Source of the DNA: Phocaeicola sp.
Lineage (GTDB): Bacteria > Bacteroidota > Bacteroidia > Bacteroidales > Bacteroidaceae
Length of the DNA: 61,943 nucleotides
NCBI GenBank assembly: GCA_029257865.1
Contig: JARIAN010000066.1
Coordinates: forward strand, 1 to 61,943
Reading direction: 5' to 3'
Made by a program: the position numbers and the translations under genes. The notes under the pieces were generated by a model that saw only the letters and a program-made list of their open reading frames with translations, did not search any database and was not told where the DNA came from. Of the stretch, positions 26,859 through 36,137 are shown one piece after another; within the stretch, counting starts at the first letter, position 1; the number at the start of each line of letters is the position of its first letter.

Positions 26859-26904
26859 TCACTCAGGACAAAAACAGACGATATCCCGTTTTTACCCTGA
26901 GTGA
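26859..26904 (-). terminator. Terminator of the AraC-type regulator
   Basis: TCACTCAGG (26859-26867) pairs with CCTGAGTGA (26896-26904), and AAAAC/GTTTT extend the stem inside. On the minus strand it is followed by TTTTTTAT. It lies 20 bases past the stop. Confidence 0.8.
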
Positions 26905-26923
26905 CCACAAGTTAATCATTTAT

Positions 26924-27388
26924 TTATTTTCCAATCTTTCGTTTACGATAGCCATTAGGGGTTTCACCCATATTTTTATAAAAAGCGGCATAGAACGACT
27001 GTCGGTTGGCAAATCCAACCATTGCGCTAATCTCTTCAATATTCCTTTCCACATAGCGCTTATCTACCAAGAGGTGCAATGCATCCTTTATTCGATATTC
27101 GTTTACTAAACAAGAATAGTTCATACCAAAACGTGAATTAATCACAGCCGATAAATATCGGGTATTGGTCTGCAACTCTTTAGCCAAATCACGGGCTGAA
27201 TAGTTAGGGTCTTTATATTTTTTCTGCATCACAACAATATTCATTATCTTGTCATACAGTTCATCTGCCAACTCTGCACGAATCATCCCTCTATATGCTG
27301 CAGTCTTCATACTGGTATCGCGCAAATTATAAGGTTTCCTCGCAGATTCCTTATTTTCATCTTTAAGTAAATCTTGTTCTTCGCTCAT
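26924..27388 (-). CDS. Small AraC-type helix-turn-helix regulator
   Basis: A 154-residue protein. The last 95 residues are a complete AraC/XylS DNA-binding domain with two helix-turn-helices (YSARDLAKELQTNTRYLSAVIN and IEEISAMVGFANRQSFYAAFYKNMG) and the usual PNGYRKRK end. There is no ligand-binding domain; the first 55 residues are charged and probably flexible. The start at 27388 was chosen because a promoter motif lies at 27418-27425 and the upstream extension is low-complexity. Without a sensor domain it may act constitutively or with a partner. The target is unknown. Confidence 0.8.
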   Translation of the reverse strand: MSEEQDLLKDENKESARKPYNLRDTSMKTAAYRGMIRAELADELYDKIMNIVVMQKKYKDPNYSARDLAKELQTNTRYLSAVINSRFGMNYSCLVNEYRIKDALHLLVDKRYVERNIEEISAMVGFANRQSFYAAFYKNMGETPNGYRKRKIGK

Positions 27389-27417
27389 CTGTCTTTTATC
27401 CTTATTATTATTAGTTT

Positions 27418-27425
27418 CAAAAGTA
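27418..27425 (-). promoter_or_regulatory. Promoter -7 element of the AraC-type regulator
   Basis: TACTTTTG on the minus strand, 30 bases ahead of the start at 27388. Confidence 0.6.
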
Positions 27426-27577
27426 CATATTTTTATGAAAATTACAAAACTAACGGCATTTTTTATAGACAAATAGTACAAAATATATGATATTAAACAA
27501 TTATTTGTTAAAAGAAAGAGATTAACAGAAATCACAGAAGAAAAAGAGACTAAAGCCATATTCTAAAAAGTTTAAAC

Positions 27578-27585
27578 TATCTTTG
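27578..27585 (+). promoter_or_regulatory. Promoter -7 element of recQ
   Basis: TATCTTTG on the plus strand, 23 bases ahead of the recQ ATG. Confidence 0.6.
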
Positions 27586-27607
27586 TATTCCTATTTTATA
27601 AAGAAAC

Positions 27608-29422
27608 ATGATACTAAAAACGCTGAAATCTTATTTTGGATATACCAGTTTCCGCCCGCAACAGGAAGAAATCATCCAACGAATCTTATCAAAGCAAGAT
27701 ACTCTTGTGCTGATGCCTACAGGTGGAGGTAAATCCATTTGTTACCAATTGCCGGCATTGCTCATGCAAGGAACTGCCATCGTGGTCTCTCCTCTGATTT
27801 CTTTGATGAAAGACCAGGTGGAGGCTCTTCAAGCCAATGGTATACCGGCACGTGCCATCAACAGCGCAAACGACGAAACCGTCAATGCCAATATCCGTTT
27901 TGAATGCCAACAAGGAAGGATAAAATTATTATACATTTCACCTGAACGCCTTTTGACAGAAACCAATTTCCTGCTAAAAGATATCCAAATCTCACTCTTT
28001 GCTATTGACGAAGCTCACTGCATCTCGCAATGGGGACATGATTTCCGCCCTGAATACACTCAACTTAAAGTGCTAAGAAGGGAATTTCCCAAAGTGCCGA
28101 TTGTGGCCTTGACTGCTACTGCCGACAAGGTGACTCGCCAAGATATACTTACACAACTGGACATGAAAAACCCCAAGGTTTTCATCTCCTCTTTCGACCG
28201 TCCTAACCTAAGTCTGGATGTAAAGCGAGGATACCAACAGAAAGAGAAGATACGTACCATTCTCGATTTTATCCGACGTCACCACGGAGAAAGCGGAATC
28301 ATCTATTGTATGAGCCGGAGCAAAACTGAAAAAGTGGCTGAAATGCTGGAAGAGCATGGCATCACCGCAGGGGTGTATCATGCCGGACTGAGTGCTGCTG
28401 CCAGGGAAATGGCGCAAGATGACTTCATCAACGACCGGGTGCAGGTGGTCTGCGCCACCATCGCATTCGGAATGGGAATTGACAAGTCGAATGTAAGATG
28501 GGTAATCCATTATAACCTGCCTAAAAGCATTGAGAGTTTTTACCAGGAAATTGGGCGAGCCGGACGTGACGGACTGAAAAGCGACACCCTACTGTTCTAT
28601 TCCTTCGGCGACATTGTGCTGCTCTCTAAATTCGCCCAAGAAAGCAACCAGCAGGAAATCAATATGGAGAAGCTGAACCGCATGCAGCAATATGCCGAAT
28701 CGGATATCTGCCGAAGAAGAATCTTGCTGAACTACTTTGGAGAGAATATGGAGCATGACTGCGGCAACTGTGACGTCTGCAGAAACCCTCCCGAACGGTT
28801 CGACGGCACAATTGTGGTGCAAAAAGCACTGAGCGCACTCATCAGAGCAAACCAGCAGGTCACCATGACCGTGCTGATTGACATTTTGCGAGGTGCTGCC
28901 ACGCAAGAAATCATGTCGCATGGATACGACAGGCTAAAGACTTATGGAGCTGGCAGAGACATACCGGCACGCGACTGGCACGACTATCTACTGCAAATGC
29001 TCAACCTAGGATACATTGAAGTGGCCTACAATGAAAACAATCATTTGAAAGCAACCGAATCGGGACGTAAAATCTTGTTCGGAAAAGAAAGAGCCCTGCT
29101 GGTAGTCATCAAACGAGAAGACTATGCCACCAAGGGAAAACGTACCCGCAAGGTTGCCCAACCGGTCCCAACACTCACTCCTATGCAATTTGCCAATGAG
29201 AGCGAAAGTCTGTTTGAAGAATTGCGTGCGCTGCGCAAGAAACTGGCCGACCAACAGGCCATCCCTGCCTACATTGTTCTTTCCGACAAGACCTTGCACC
29301 TGCTTGCCTCATCCAAACCAACCACCCTGGAAGCCTTTGGAGAAATCAGCGGTATCGGGGAATACAAGAAAGAACGATACGGAAAAGACTTTGTCACACT
29401 TATACAGAAGTTTACCAAATAA
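27608..29422 (+). CDS. recQ: ATP-dependent DNA helicase RecQ
   Basis: A 604-residue superfamily 2 helicase. Motif 0/I: SFRPQQEEII and LMPTGGGKS (about residues 35-43). Motif II with the RecQ-specific aromatic-rich loop: IDEAHCISQWGHDFRPEY. The C-terminal helicase motif QEIGRAGRDGL follows, then the four-cysteine zinc domain (CRRRILLNYFG...CGNCDVC), a winged helix, and an HRDC-like tail (SESLFEELRALRKKLADQQ...). It unwinds DNA 3' to 5' in recombination and fork repair. Full length and intact. It converges with the TPR gene, with only five bases between the stops. Confidence 0.93.
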   Translation: MILKTLKSYFGYTSFRPQQEEIIQRILSKQDTLVLMPTGGGKSICYQLPALLMQGTAIVVSPLISLMKDQVEALQANGIPARAINSANDETVNANIRFECQQGRIKLLYISPERLLTETNFLLKDIQISLFAIDEAHCISQWGHDFRPEYTQLKVLRREFPKVPIVALTATADKVTRQDILTQLDMKNPKVFISSFDRPNLSLDVKRGYQQKEKIRTILDFIRRHHGESGIIYCMSRSKTEKVAEMLEEHGITAGVYHAGLSAAAREMAQDDFINDRVQVVCATIAFGMGIDKSNVRWVIHYNLPKSIESFYQEIGRAGRDGLKSDTLLFYSFGDIVLLSKFAQESNQQEINMEKLNRMQQYAESDICRRRILLNYFGENMEHDCGNCDVCRNPPERFDGTIVVQKALSALIRANQQVTMTVLIDILRGAATQEIMSHGYDRLKTYGAGRDIPARDWHDYLLQMLNLGYIEVAYNENNHLKATESGRKILFGKERALLVVIKREDYATKGKRTRKVAQPVPTLTPMQFANESESLFEELRALRKKLADQQAIPAYIVLSDKTLHLLASSKPTTLEAFGEISGIGEYKKERYGKDFVTLIQKFTK

Positions 29423-29427
29423 ACCTC

Positions 29428-30261
29428 TTACCGGCAACTCTTCAGCTTATCCGACAACTGCATACGCGGAACGCCCAGTTCGATTGCTTTCTCATAAGCA
29501 GCACGGGCTTCCGCTTTTTTCTTTTTCCCAAGAAGGATGTCCCCTTTTATCAGATAGGCCTCCACCTCTTTCGGATTTAAACGAATCACCTCATCCAAGT
29601 CCAGCAAAGCTGCATCTTCCTGCCCTTGCTCCACTTCCATATTGGCGCGCATCATCAATAACACCTTATCTTTTGGCGCATCTTCCACCAGAGCATTCAA
29701 GCCATCGAGCGCAGCTGTATGCCTTCCTTCTTTCTGGTCAAGCAACGCCATACCCAAGCGCGCCTCACGGTGTTTGAAATCCTGACGCAAAATCACGTTA
29801 TAGTCTATCCTCGCCTCATTATACTGTCTTCTGTTCATATAGATATACGCCCGATACAGACGCGCTTCAATATCTTCGGGAAGCAGGTCGACTACCCCAC
29901 AAAGGTCTACATAAGCCTTGTCCTCCATTCCTAAATCGAGATAGAGTGAAGCGCGGTTCATCAGCATGGCAGTAGAATAAGGAGTGATGTTCAAAGCCAT
30001 CGTGTACGATTTGATAGCCTCATCAAGTTCCCCCATCCTTTTCTGCACCGTGCCCAGGTTAGAGAAGAGCAACGCATTGCGCGCATTCTTGGGGTCCAGT
30101 TTCAAAGCTTGCTGAAAAAGACTTTCTGCCTGCTTCAAACTGTCTTTAAACGTGTATTCCATAGCACGTTCTACCAGCTCATTATAATTTTGCGCATGAA
30201 GCAGCGAAAGGCTGCACAAGAAGTATCCAGCCAGAAAGTATCTTTTCATCTTATCCATCAT
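29428..30261 (-). CDS. Exported TPR-repeat protein
   Basis: A 277-residue protein with an N-terminal signal peptide (MKRYFLAGYFLCSLSLLHAQ, cleavage after the Ala-Gln) followed by about six tetratricopeptide repeats. Each carries the usual pattern, e.g. ALLFSNLGTVQKRMGELDEAIKSYTMALNITP and EVEAYLIKGDILLGKKKKAEARAAYEKAIELG. It is probably periplasmic and acts as a protein-binding scaffold. The start may be any of three Met codons within the first five residues. A consensus promoter lies at 30281-30288. The partner cannot be named. Confidence 0.8.
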   Translation of the reverse strand: MMDKMKRYFLAGYFLCSLSLLHAQNYNELVERAMEYTFKDSLKQAESLFQQALKLDPKNARNALLFSNLGTVQKRMGELDEAIKSYTMALNITPYSTAMLMNRASLYLDLGMEDKAYVDLCGVVDLLPEDIEARLYRAYIYMNRRQYNEARIDYNVILRQDFKHREARLGMALLDQKEGRHTAALDGLNALVEDAPKDKVLLMMRANMEVEQGQEDAALLDLDEVIRLNPKEVEAYLIKGDILLGKKKKAEARAAYEKAIELGVPRMQLSDKLKSCR

Positions 30262-30280
30262 ATTTTTTGTTTTAGCGCTG

Positions 30281-30288
30281 CAAATGTA
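30281..30288 (-). promoter_or_regulatory. Promoter -7 element of the TPR gene
   Basis: TACATTTG on the minus strand, 19 bases ahead of the start. Confidence 0.6.
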
Positions 30289-30458
30289 GCAATTATTCTG
30301 CTTGAAACAGCTTAGACAAAAGGTATCTTGACTTTTTTATAGAAATATAAGAGACTTCCTGGCAGGGATAAATAATTTTTACCAAAGTTGGAAAGAACTG
30401 AATAAGATGCTACTACATCGCCTCAAGCCACGTTATTGCCTTTGTTTGAAGACGACAG

Positions 30459-30586
30459 CATATTCTTTTCACATCATCGGCATATTTCAAGAGCATCATC
30501 GGCATATTTTAAGTGAAATGTCAGCATATTTTTTCCAAAACGATTACATATTTTTCCAAAAATGACGGCAAGATTTTATCCCCCCT
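30459..30586. repeat. Intergenic array of degenerate 22-bp units
   Basis: CATATT (CAAGATT in the last) recurs at 30459, 30481, 30503, 30525, 30547 and 30569, exactly 22 bp apart each time. Each unit ends in a variable core such as CATCATCGG, ATGTCAG or ATGACGG. The array ends in a C-run (ATCCCCCCTTT, 30578-30588) that abuts the stop codon of the histidine kinase gene. The end sequence matches the right end of the array at 8991-9140 (GACGGCA, GATTT, then C-run and T's), so both belong to one family. Confidence 0.7.
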
Positions 30587-30592
30587 TTCCAA

Positions 30593-31891
30593 TCAGCTAA
30601 ACGAGATGCAGAATTTAGTCCAGCCATCTGAATAAGTACGCAAAGAAAATGTACACCGATGACGGTCTAGCACCTCACGGATAAACAGCAGCCCGATGCC
30701 CTGGCCATTGGGTTTGGTAGAGAAAAACGGAGTAAACAGTTTGGTTTCCACCTCACGAGGAATAGCTGCACCATCATCGGCAATCTCCAGCATCGGCCTA
30801 TCGGGAGAAGTGCGGATTATAACTGTACCGGAGGTTTCTATGCTCTCTACCGCATTCTTCACGATGTTGACCAGCACCTGTTCAAACAACACCTGGTCTA
30901 ACCTCACCACAGGATTCTCTACACAAAGTTCGCATTTCAATATGATGTGCTTGTCCTTGCCCAATGATTCCATGAAAACCTTGCAAGCCAGCACTACATC
31001 GTTCAAACGGACCTCCTTCAGTTGAGGTTCCGGTATTTTTACTACATCTGCAAAGTTCGTGATAAAACGACTCATCCCCAAACTGCGCTCAATGCAGACA
31101 GTCATCACCTCCTGCAAGTCATCGCCGTCCTCTTGTCCGGCCATCATCAGCTTCACCGTATCAAGTGCAGAAGTAACTCCCCCTACCGTATTGTTCACCT
31201 CGTGGGCTATCATGCGGATAACCTTCTCGTAGGCCTTCTTCTCGGCTTTCACCACTTCATAGGTAAGACTCTCTATCAGAACAAACGGATGGTCAGCCCC
31301 ACGGTCGATAAAAGACAAGCGGGAACAACGGTAAATCATCGCATCACTCAAACGGACAGTCTGAGTGCTTCCTTTGGGCAAGCGTACAATTTCTTCTGCC
31401 AAAGGGATAGACAGTTCATCCAGTTTCCTGCCAGCCAGCGCATCGATACCAGATACATTCAAGAAACGCAGCCCAGCCTTATTGACCATTGTAATACGTT
31501 CTTCAAAATCCAAAATAATCACTCCCATCGGAGAGACCTCTATCAACTGGTCCAGAAAGTGATTCTGCTCCCGCAAGCGAACGCGTTCATCTTTCAGTTG
31601 CTCCATCATACGGTTAAACACCTGCACAATACGGTCGGCCTCCAACTGCCCCACTTTCTTCAAGCGGCTGCTGAAATCTTGCTCGCGAAGCAAATCCATC
31701 CCATTGGCAATGCTGTTGAGCGGTTTCACTACCTTATTATAAAAATATCCCAAGAACAGCAAGGTGCCCAAGACCAAACCTTCGCTCAAGAACAAGAAGA
31801 TTTTTCCATTACAAACTACCAAAGAAAGAATGGCTCCCCCTGTAGCCAGCAACAAGAGCACCAATATAGTAAAAAGGTATTTTAACTTCAT
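30593..31891 (-). CDS. Sensor histidine kinase (NtrB-like)
   Basis: A 432-residue membrane kinase. Two N-terminal hydrophobic segments (residues 5-25 and 31-50) with almost no periplasmic loop, then a HAMP-like linker (NKVVKPLNSIANGMDLLREQDFSSRL), a PAS domain (LDQLIEVSPMGVIILDFEERITMVNKAGL), the phospho-acceptor box RMIAHEVNNTVGGV (His is the target) and an ATPase domain with FTPFFSTKPNGQGIGLLFIREVL. The short loop suggests sensing in the membrane or cytoplasm, as for envelope stress. Its start overlaps the stop of the response regulator by four bases (ATGA), so the pair is translationally coupled and forms the 3' end of the efflux operon. Confidence 0.9.
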   Translation of the reverse strand: MKLKYLFTILVLLLLATGGAILSLVVCNGKIFLFLSEGLVLGTLLFLGYFYNKVVKPLNSIANGMDLLREQDFSSRLKKVGQLEADRIVQVFNRMMEQLKDERVRLREQNHFLDQLIEVSPMGVIILDFEERITMVNKAGLRFLNVSGIDALAGRKLDELSIPLAEEIVRLPKGSTQTVRLSDAMIYRCSRLSFIDRGADHPFVLIESLTYEVVKAEKKAYEKVIRMIAHEVNNTVGGVTSALDTVKLMMAGQEDGDDLQEVMTVCIERSLGMSRFITNFADVVKIPEPQLKEVRLNDVVLACKVFMESLGKDKHIILKCELCVENPVVRLDQVLFEQVLVNIVKNAVESIETSGTVIIRTSPDRPMLEIADDGAAIPREVETKLFTPFFSTKPNGQGIGLLFIREVLDRHRCTFSLRTYSDGWTKFCISFS

Positions 31892-33237
31892 AGCTCAATT
31901 CCAAATTTCTCAATTCTCCGGTATAGCGACTGGCGTGTGATACCCAGCACCTGAGCCACTTGTGAAAGATTCTTGTCATACTTATCCAAAGCATCCACAA
32001 TAGCCTGCCTCTCCACCTCTTCCAACGTCATTCCAGCCAAGGCACAAGCCGATTCAGAAGAAATCGGCACCGGCTGATAATGACACCGGAAGTCTTCCGC
32101 ATCCAATACCGGTTTGTCGCACACCAGCAACACACGCTCCACAAAATTCTTGAGTTCACGAATATTCCCCGGATAAGGCAATCCGGAAAGGTAATCCAAA
32201 GCCTCTTTAGAGAACACCACTTCCGGCAGCCCGTTCTTCTCACAAAGATGATGAGCAAAATGATGCACCAACAATGGGATGTCCTCTCTGCGCTCACGAA
32301 GAGGGGGAAGATGGATAGTAATCAAATTGACACGATAGAACAAATCTTCACGGAAAGTCTTTTTCTGCACCATCTCCGGAAGGTTGGCATTAGTAGCACA
32401 GACCACACGCACATCCACCTTGTGCGGTTTACTGTCGCCAAGCACCTCAAAAGTCTGCTCCTGCAACACTCTCAACATCTTTGTTTGGCAACTCATATCC
32501 AACTCACCCAGTTCATCCAAAAAGATGGTTCCCGTATCTGCCATTTCAAAACGGCCGATACGGTCGCAAGTAGCATCGGTAAAAGCGCCCTTCTTATGTC
32601 CGAACATTTCACTTTCGAAAAGCGACTGAGACACCCCTCCCAGGTTCACTTTAACATACGGCTTGTTCCTGCGCAGGCTATTACGATAAACAGCTTCAGC
32701 AATGAGTTCCTTGCCGGTACCACTCTCGCCTGTTATCAATACCGGTGCATTAGTAGGGGCGATTCGGCGGATAGTCTTGAAAATATCCTTCAAGGCTTTG
32801 CTCTCCCCAACGATTCCTGCCCGGTCAAACCCACTTTCCGAATCTGTTGACACCTGCACATCTTTAGGTGCATTCAGTTCCAAGGCTGTTTCAATGCGCT
32901 GCATCAGCAAAACATTCTGCCAAGGTTTGGTAATGAAGTCAAAGGCACCTGCCTGCATCCCCTGCACAGCTAATTCGATACTTCCCCAAGCCGTCATCAG
33001 GATAACCGGCACTTCCGGACGGAACAGCTTCACTTGTTTCAACAAGGTAAGTCCCTCCATCCCATCGGTAGAAAGTGAGAAATTCATATCCATGAGAATA
33101 AGGCGCGGCTCTTCGGCACGGACTACCTCCATCGCTTCTCGCGGCATAGACACCGCTTTTACTTTATGTCCCGCATGCTTCAGCAACAATGTCAGTGAAG
33201 TACGGATTGCACTATCATCGTCTATTATCAAAATCAT
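31888..33237 (-). CDS. Sigma-54-dependent response regulator (NtrC family)
   Basis: A 449-residue regulator with three domains. The receiver has Asp50 (LILMDMN) as the phosphorylation site. The AAA+ domain has Walker A GESGTGKE (170-177), the sigma-54-contact loop as GAFTDA (217-222) instead of the usual GAFTGA, and FLDELGELD Walker B. The Fis-type helix-turn-helix at the C-terminus is LSQVAQVLGITRQSLYRRIEKFG. It should hydrolyse ATP to open sigma-54 promoters. A sigma-54 promoter with upstream tandem dyads is found ahead of the first gene of this same operon, so autoregulation is likely. Confidence 0.92.
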   Translation of the reverse strand: MILIIDDDSAIRTSLTLLLKHAGHKVKAVSMPREAMEVVRAEEPRLILMDMNFSLSTDGMEGLTLLKQVKLFRPEVPVILMTAWGSIELAVQGMQAGAFDFITKPWQNVLLMQRIETALELNAPKDVQVSTDSESGFDRAGIVGESKALKDIFKTIRRIAPTNAPVLITGESGTGKELIAEAVYRNSLRRNKPYVKVNLGGVSQSLFESEMFGHKKGAFTDATCDRIGRFEMADTGTIFLDELGELDMSCQTKMLRVLQEQTFEVLGDSKPHKVDVRVVCATNANLPEMVQKKTFREDLFYRVNLITIHLPPLRERREDIPLLVHHFAHHLCEKNGLPEVVFSKEALDYLSGLPYPGNIRELKNFVERVLLVCDKPVLDAEDFRCHYQPVPISSESACALAGMTLEEVERQAIVDALDKYDKNLSQVAQVLGITRQSLYRRIEKFGIEL

Positions 33238-33298
33238 ATCACAAAAGTAACAGAATTAATTGAAACCTTCCCTAAAAAAACGGTTTCTCGTTTTACTA

Positions 33299-34789
33299 TT
33301 ATCTATGGATGATGTCTTCAAAATCGGCATCAATATTCGTCTGTCTGGCAAAATCCCATAAAGTAAGGCTACGCACCTGATAATAGTAATGCCAATAATA
33401 GAAAAGTTCGTTGATGTGTTTCTGCCGTGCCTCATCCTTCCGTGTTTGAGAGTCATTCAAATCGAGTGTGGAAATCTTTCCTATCATGAAGGTCTCCACA
33501 TTGGTATGATAACGTTTCTGCGCTATCCGGTCGGCAGCATCAGCCAGCTGCAACTGCTGTTGCTGGTTGTTGAAGTGTTCCACCAGGATGAAGATGTCTT
33601 GCTGAAAGTTTATTTCCTCCTGACGCAATCTGCTGGCAGTCACTTCACGATTACTTTCTGCCACCTTCACCTTTCCGCGGCGCTTTCCCCAGTCAACCAA
33701 GGGGATACGGAAACCTACCTCTACCACCTGATTATCCTTCAACGGGTGATAAGCACCTCCGAAATTACGGTCTGTACCGGTCAGTCCCACCTGTGCAAAC
33801 AAGCTGATTTGCCTCCGTTCGCCTTTAGCCTTAGCCACTTCATAATCGGCCTCCAACTGACGGCGACGGATATTCTTTGCAAAAGAGTTATTGGCCAGAG
33901 CCTTGTTCAGCACATCATCATAGAGCAAGGTGATTTCGGGCAAGGTATCAGGAAGCACCGGGTCCAACACTTCTTCCGGCTCCAATGCCAAAAATGAGCG
34001 CAAAGCAAACATCTGGCTTTTCCACACACTTTCGTTGTCTGTCAGAGTGGAACGCGCTTCCAGTACATTCAGTTCCAACTGCAATACATCATTTTCGCTA
34101 ATCTGTCCCATAGCACGCTTTGCCTTGGCTACCTCATAAAGTTTTTCCGCATTCCTAAGATTCTGTTCAGCTATGTGCACTTTTTCTTTAGCCAGCAGCA
34201 AATTAAAGAAGTGGTTGATGGCAGTCATCGTCACATTCTCTGTTGCCGACAGAAACGAAGCTTTCGCCTCTTCATAGCGTACCGGCTCAATCCGTCGGTT
34301 CCATTTTATCTGATTCACTCCAAAAACAGGTTGAGTCAGTGTCAGTGCCACCGGAACCGACATGAAGCGTTCCGGCTTCTCTCCGTCCAACTGTTTCATA
34401 TAATCCAAAGATGTGGTCAGCGACAGTTTACCTCCAGTAAACCAGATGTTCTGGTCAATAGACAAAGTACCATTCATTCCCAAATGATTATTACGCAAAA
34501 AAGTGTACGACCCATCATTCTGCTGATAAGAGTTATAACTCTTGTTATAGCTCGGTGCTATAGCCGACAAACTCATCTCAGGCAACAAATCAGCCCTGAA
34601 GGTCCGGTATTCCCAGTAAGCCTTCTTCAGCTCATTCAATGCCACCGCTGCGTCCACACTCTGCGAGCGAGCCAGACTGATGGTCTCATCCAATGTAATG
34701 GAGCGCTGCCGAACGGCTGTTTGTGCCACCACAGCCGCTCCATTGATTAGAGAGAATAAAAGAAATAATAAATAGTTAATCTGTTTCAT
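33299..34789 (-). CDS. TolC family outer membrane efflux protein
   Basis: A 496-residue protein with an N-terminal signal peptide MKQINYLLFLLFSLINGAAVVAQ; the start at 34789 is chosen because the 21 residues ahead of it are not signal-like. The mature protein is mainly long amphipathic helices in the two-fold repeat of TolC/OEP proteins (NHFFNLLLAKEKVHIAEQNLRNAEKLYEVAKAKRAMGQISENDVLQLELNVLEA; second half NREVTASRLRQEEINFQQDIFILVEHFNNQQQQLQL). It forms the outer-membrane duct for the HlyD adaptor and ABC permeases encoded upstream. It follows the broken permease by 31 bases and precedes the response regulator by 61. Confidence 0.87.
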   Translation of the reverse strand: MKQINYLLFLLFSLINGAAVVAQTAVRQRSITLDETISLARSQSVDAAVALNELKKAYWEYRTFRADLLPEMSLSAIAPSYNKSYNSYQQNDGSYTFLRNNHLGMNGTLSIDQNIWFTGGKLSLTTSLDYMKQLDGEKPERFMSVPVALTLTQPVFGVNQIKWNRRIEPVRYEEAKASFLSATENVTMTAINHFFNLLLAKEKVHIAEQNLRNAEKLYEVAKAKRAMGQISENDVLQLELNVLEARSTLTDNESVWKSQMFALRSFLALEPEEVLDPVLPDTLPEITLLYDDVLNKALANNSFAKNIRRRQLEADYEVAKAKGERRQISLFAQVGLTGTDRNFGGAYHPLKDNQVVEVGFRIPLVDWGKRRGKVKVAESNREVTASRLRQEEINFQQDIFILVEHFNNQQQQLQLADAADRIAQKRYHTNVETFMIGKISTLDLNDSQTRKDEARQKHINELFYYWHYYYQVRSLTLWDFARQTNIDADFEDIIHR

Positions 34790-34820
34790 CTTTAATTTAA
34801 TTATATGCTTAAACATCATC

Positions 34821-36081
34821 TCATTCTCCGTGAAGCGCCACCGCAGGTTCAATCTTCATGGCTTTACGTGCGGGAAGCCAGATACCGACAAACATCATCA
34901 CAGCAATACTCAGCACACTGATACCCACACAAATCAAGAACCGCCCCCATTCTAGATAAGCGCCATCAAACCGCGCATTCAATTCATTATAGCCCAATTG
35001 GAAATCAATAAACATAGCCAACGGAGTAACCAAGACAATGAGGTACAAGCCTTCACAAAGCAATCGCAAAAATACATCCCTCCGGCTAGCACCATGAACC
35101 AGATGCAAGGCAATCTCACACTTACGCTGTTGCGTACGGAACCAGAAAGTGCCCAACAAACCCAAGAAGATATTCAATAGCAGGAAGCCCATACCAAAGA
35201 CGAAAAGCATCGTCTTCTGATCTTTCTCCTGCAATTCCACCCGCTTCATATCCTGGATGGATTGCACATCGCTGATATAGATATTGCCCACCTGTAGATT
35301 CTTCGCAGCATCGGCTGTAAGATTCTTTATAAAATCATGATCTTGATCGGCACGCACACGAACAACAATACAATCACTCGTTCCCAGATAATTTGACGAC
35401 TGACTCCTTTTGAAGAAAATACATTTAGATGACTCACTATTCAATTCTTTGTATTCATTTGGGCGAATCGGTTGGAAAGTTCCACTCAAGCGATTGTTCC
35501 TATCGGGATTACCATACAAATGGAAGTTATCTTTCCCGACCAGCGAAGTGACATCCAAGCCGTATGTATCAAACGCATTGACAGACAAGAAGAATTGCCC
35601 ATTCTCCAACTGTCTAGTAAGTTGTTCCGGTGTTTCTCCATGTCCTCCCTGTATCCGAAAAACACGGAAGTAATCGGGAGAAGCGTCCAATCGCCGAACA
35701 CCTTGGCTCAACGTATCATAATCAATTGTCGTACTGGAATAACCTAATGAATAAGGCACCGAATTCCAACTTGATATGGTTGCCGCTTCCGGTTGTAATT
35801 CTCCCAAAGAGATACGATAACAGTGCTCGATATTCATTCCCATCGGCTGTGTATAAGTAATGTATCGACAATACAAATTATCCACCACATACCAAAGCAC
35901 CACACTCACAATCAGCAATCCGATTGCTTTCCGGTGCGTACGGTGCTACTTTCACCTACAGGATCATCACCACCAGCATAATCAGAAAGATGACCAATGC
36001 CTTACCGATTACCGAAATCGCACTAATCACTGGTTGCTGTATAAGCTGCAAGCAGACTTGTTTAAAATATAGTTGTATCAT
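34821..36081 (-). pseudogene. Fused remnant of two FtsX-type ABC permeases
   Basis: From the ATG at 36081 a 41-residue frame (MIQLYFKQVCLQLIQQPVIS...) resembles the N-terminus of the permease at 38160-39461 and stops at TAG 35956-35958. Read past the stop, the same frame continues VKVAPYAPESNR, matching VKFAPIYPEYNR of that paralogue. Immediately afterwards similarity jumps to the other frame, where LLIVSVVLWYVVDN starts a 365-residue sequence like the permease at 36839-38143. That sequence lacks its first 20-odd residues and the usual start codon; only a TTG at 35918 is available. The simplest reading is a deletion that removed most of one permease and the first residues of the next. The C-terminal 365 residues could still be translated, but their first membrane helix would be poorly placed. 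Confidence 0.75.
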
Positions 36082-36137
36082 TATTTTTTTTCGTTGTTTA
36101 TTATTTATTGCAAATCATTCATTCCGCATAGCATCCA

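Larger units (their letters stand above)
30262..30592. other. 331-bp intergenic region
   Basis: Between the TPR gene start and the histidine kinase stop. It holds the TPR promoter at 30281, an unremarkable stretch at about 30290-30450, and the 22-bp-period array at 30459-30586. No credible ORF or RNA gene was seen. Confidence 0.7.

Noticed and set aside
33242-33249. TACTTTTG promoter just before the response regulator
   Set aside because: It ends only about five bases before the start codon, leaving no room for a leader; probably chance in an AT-rich gap.
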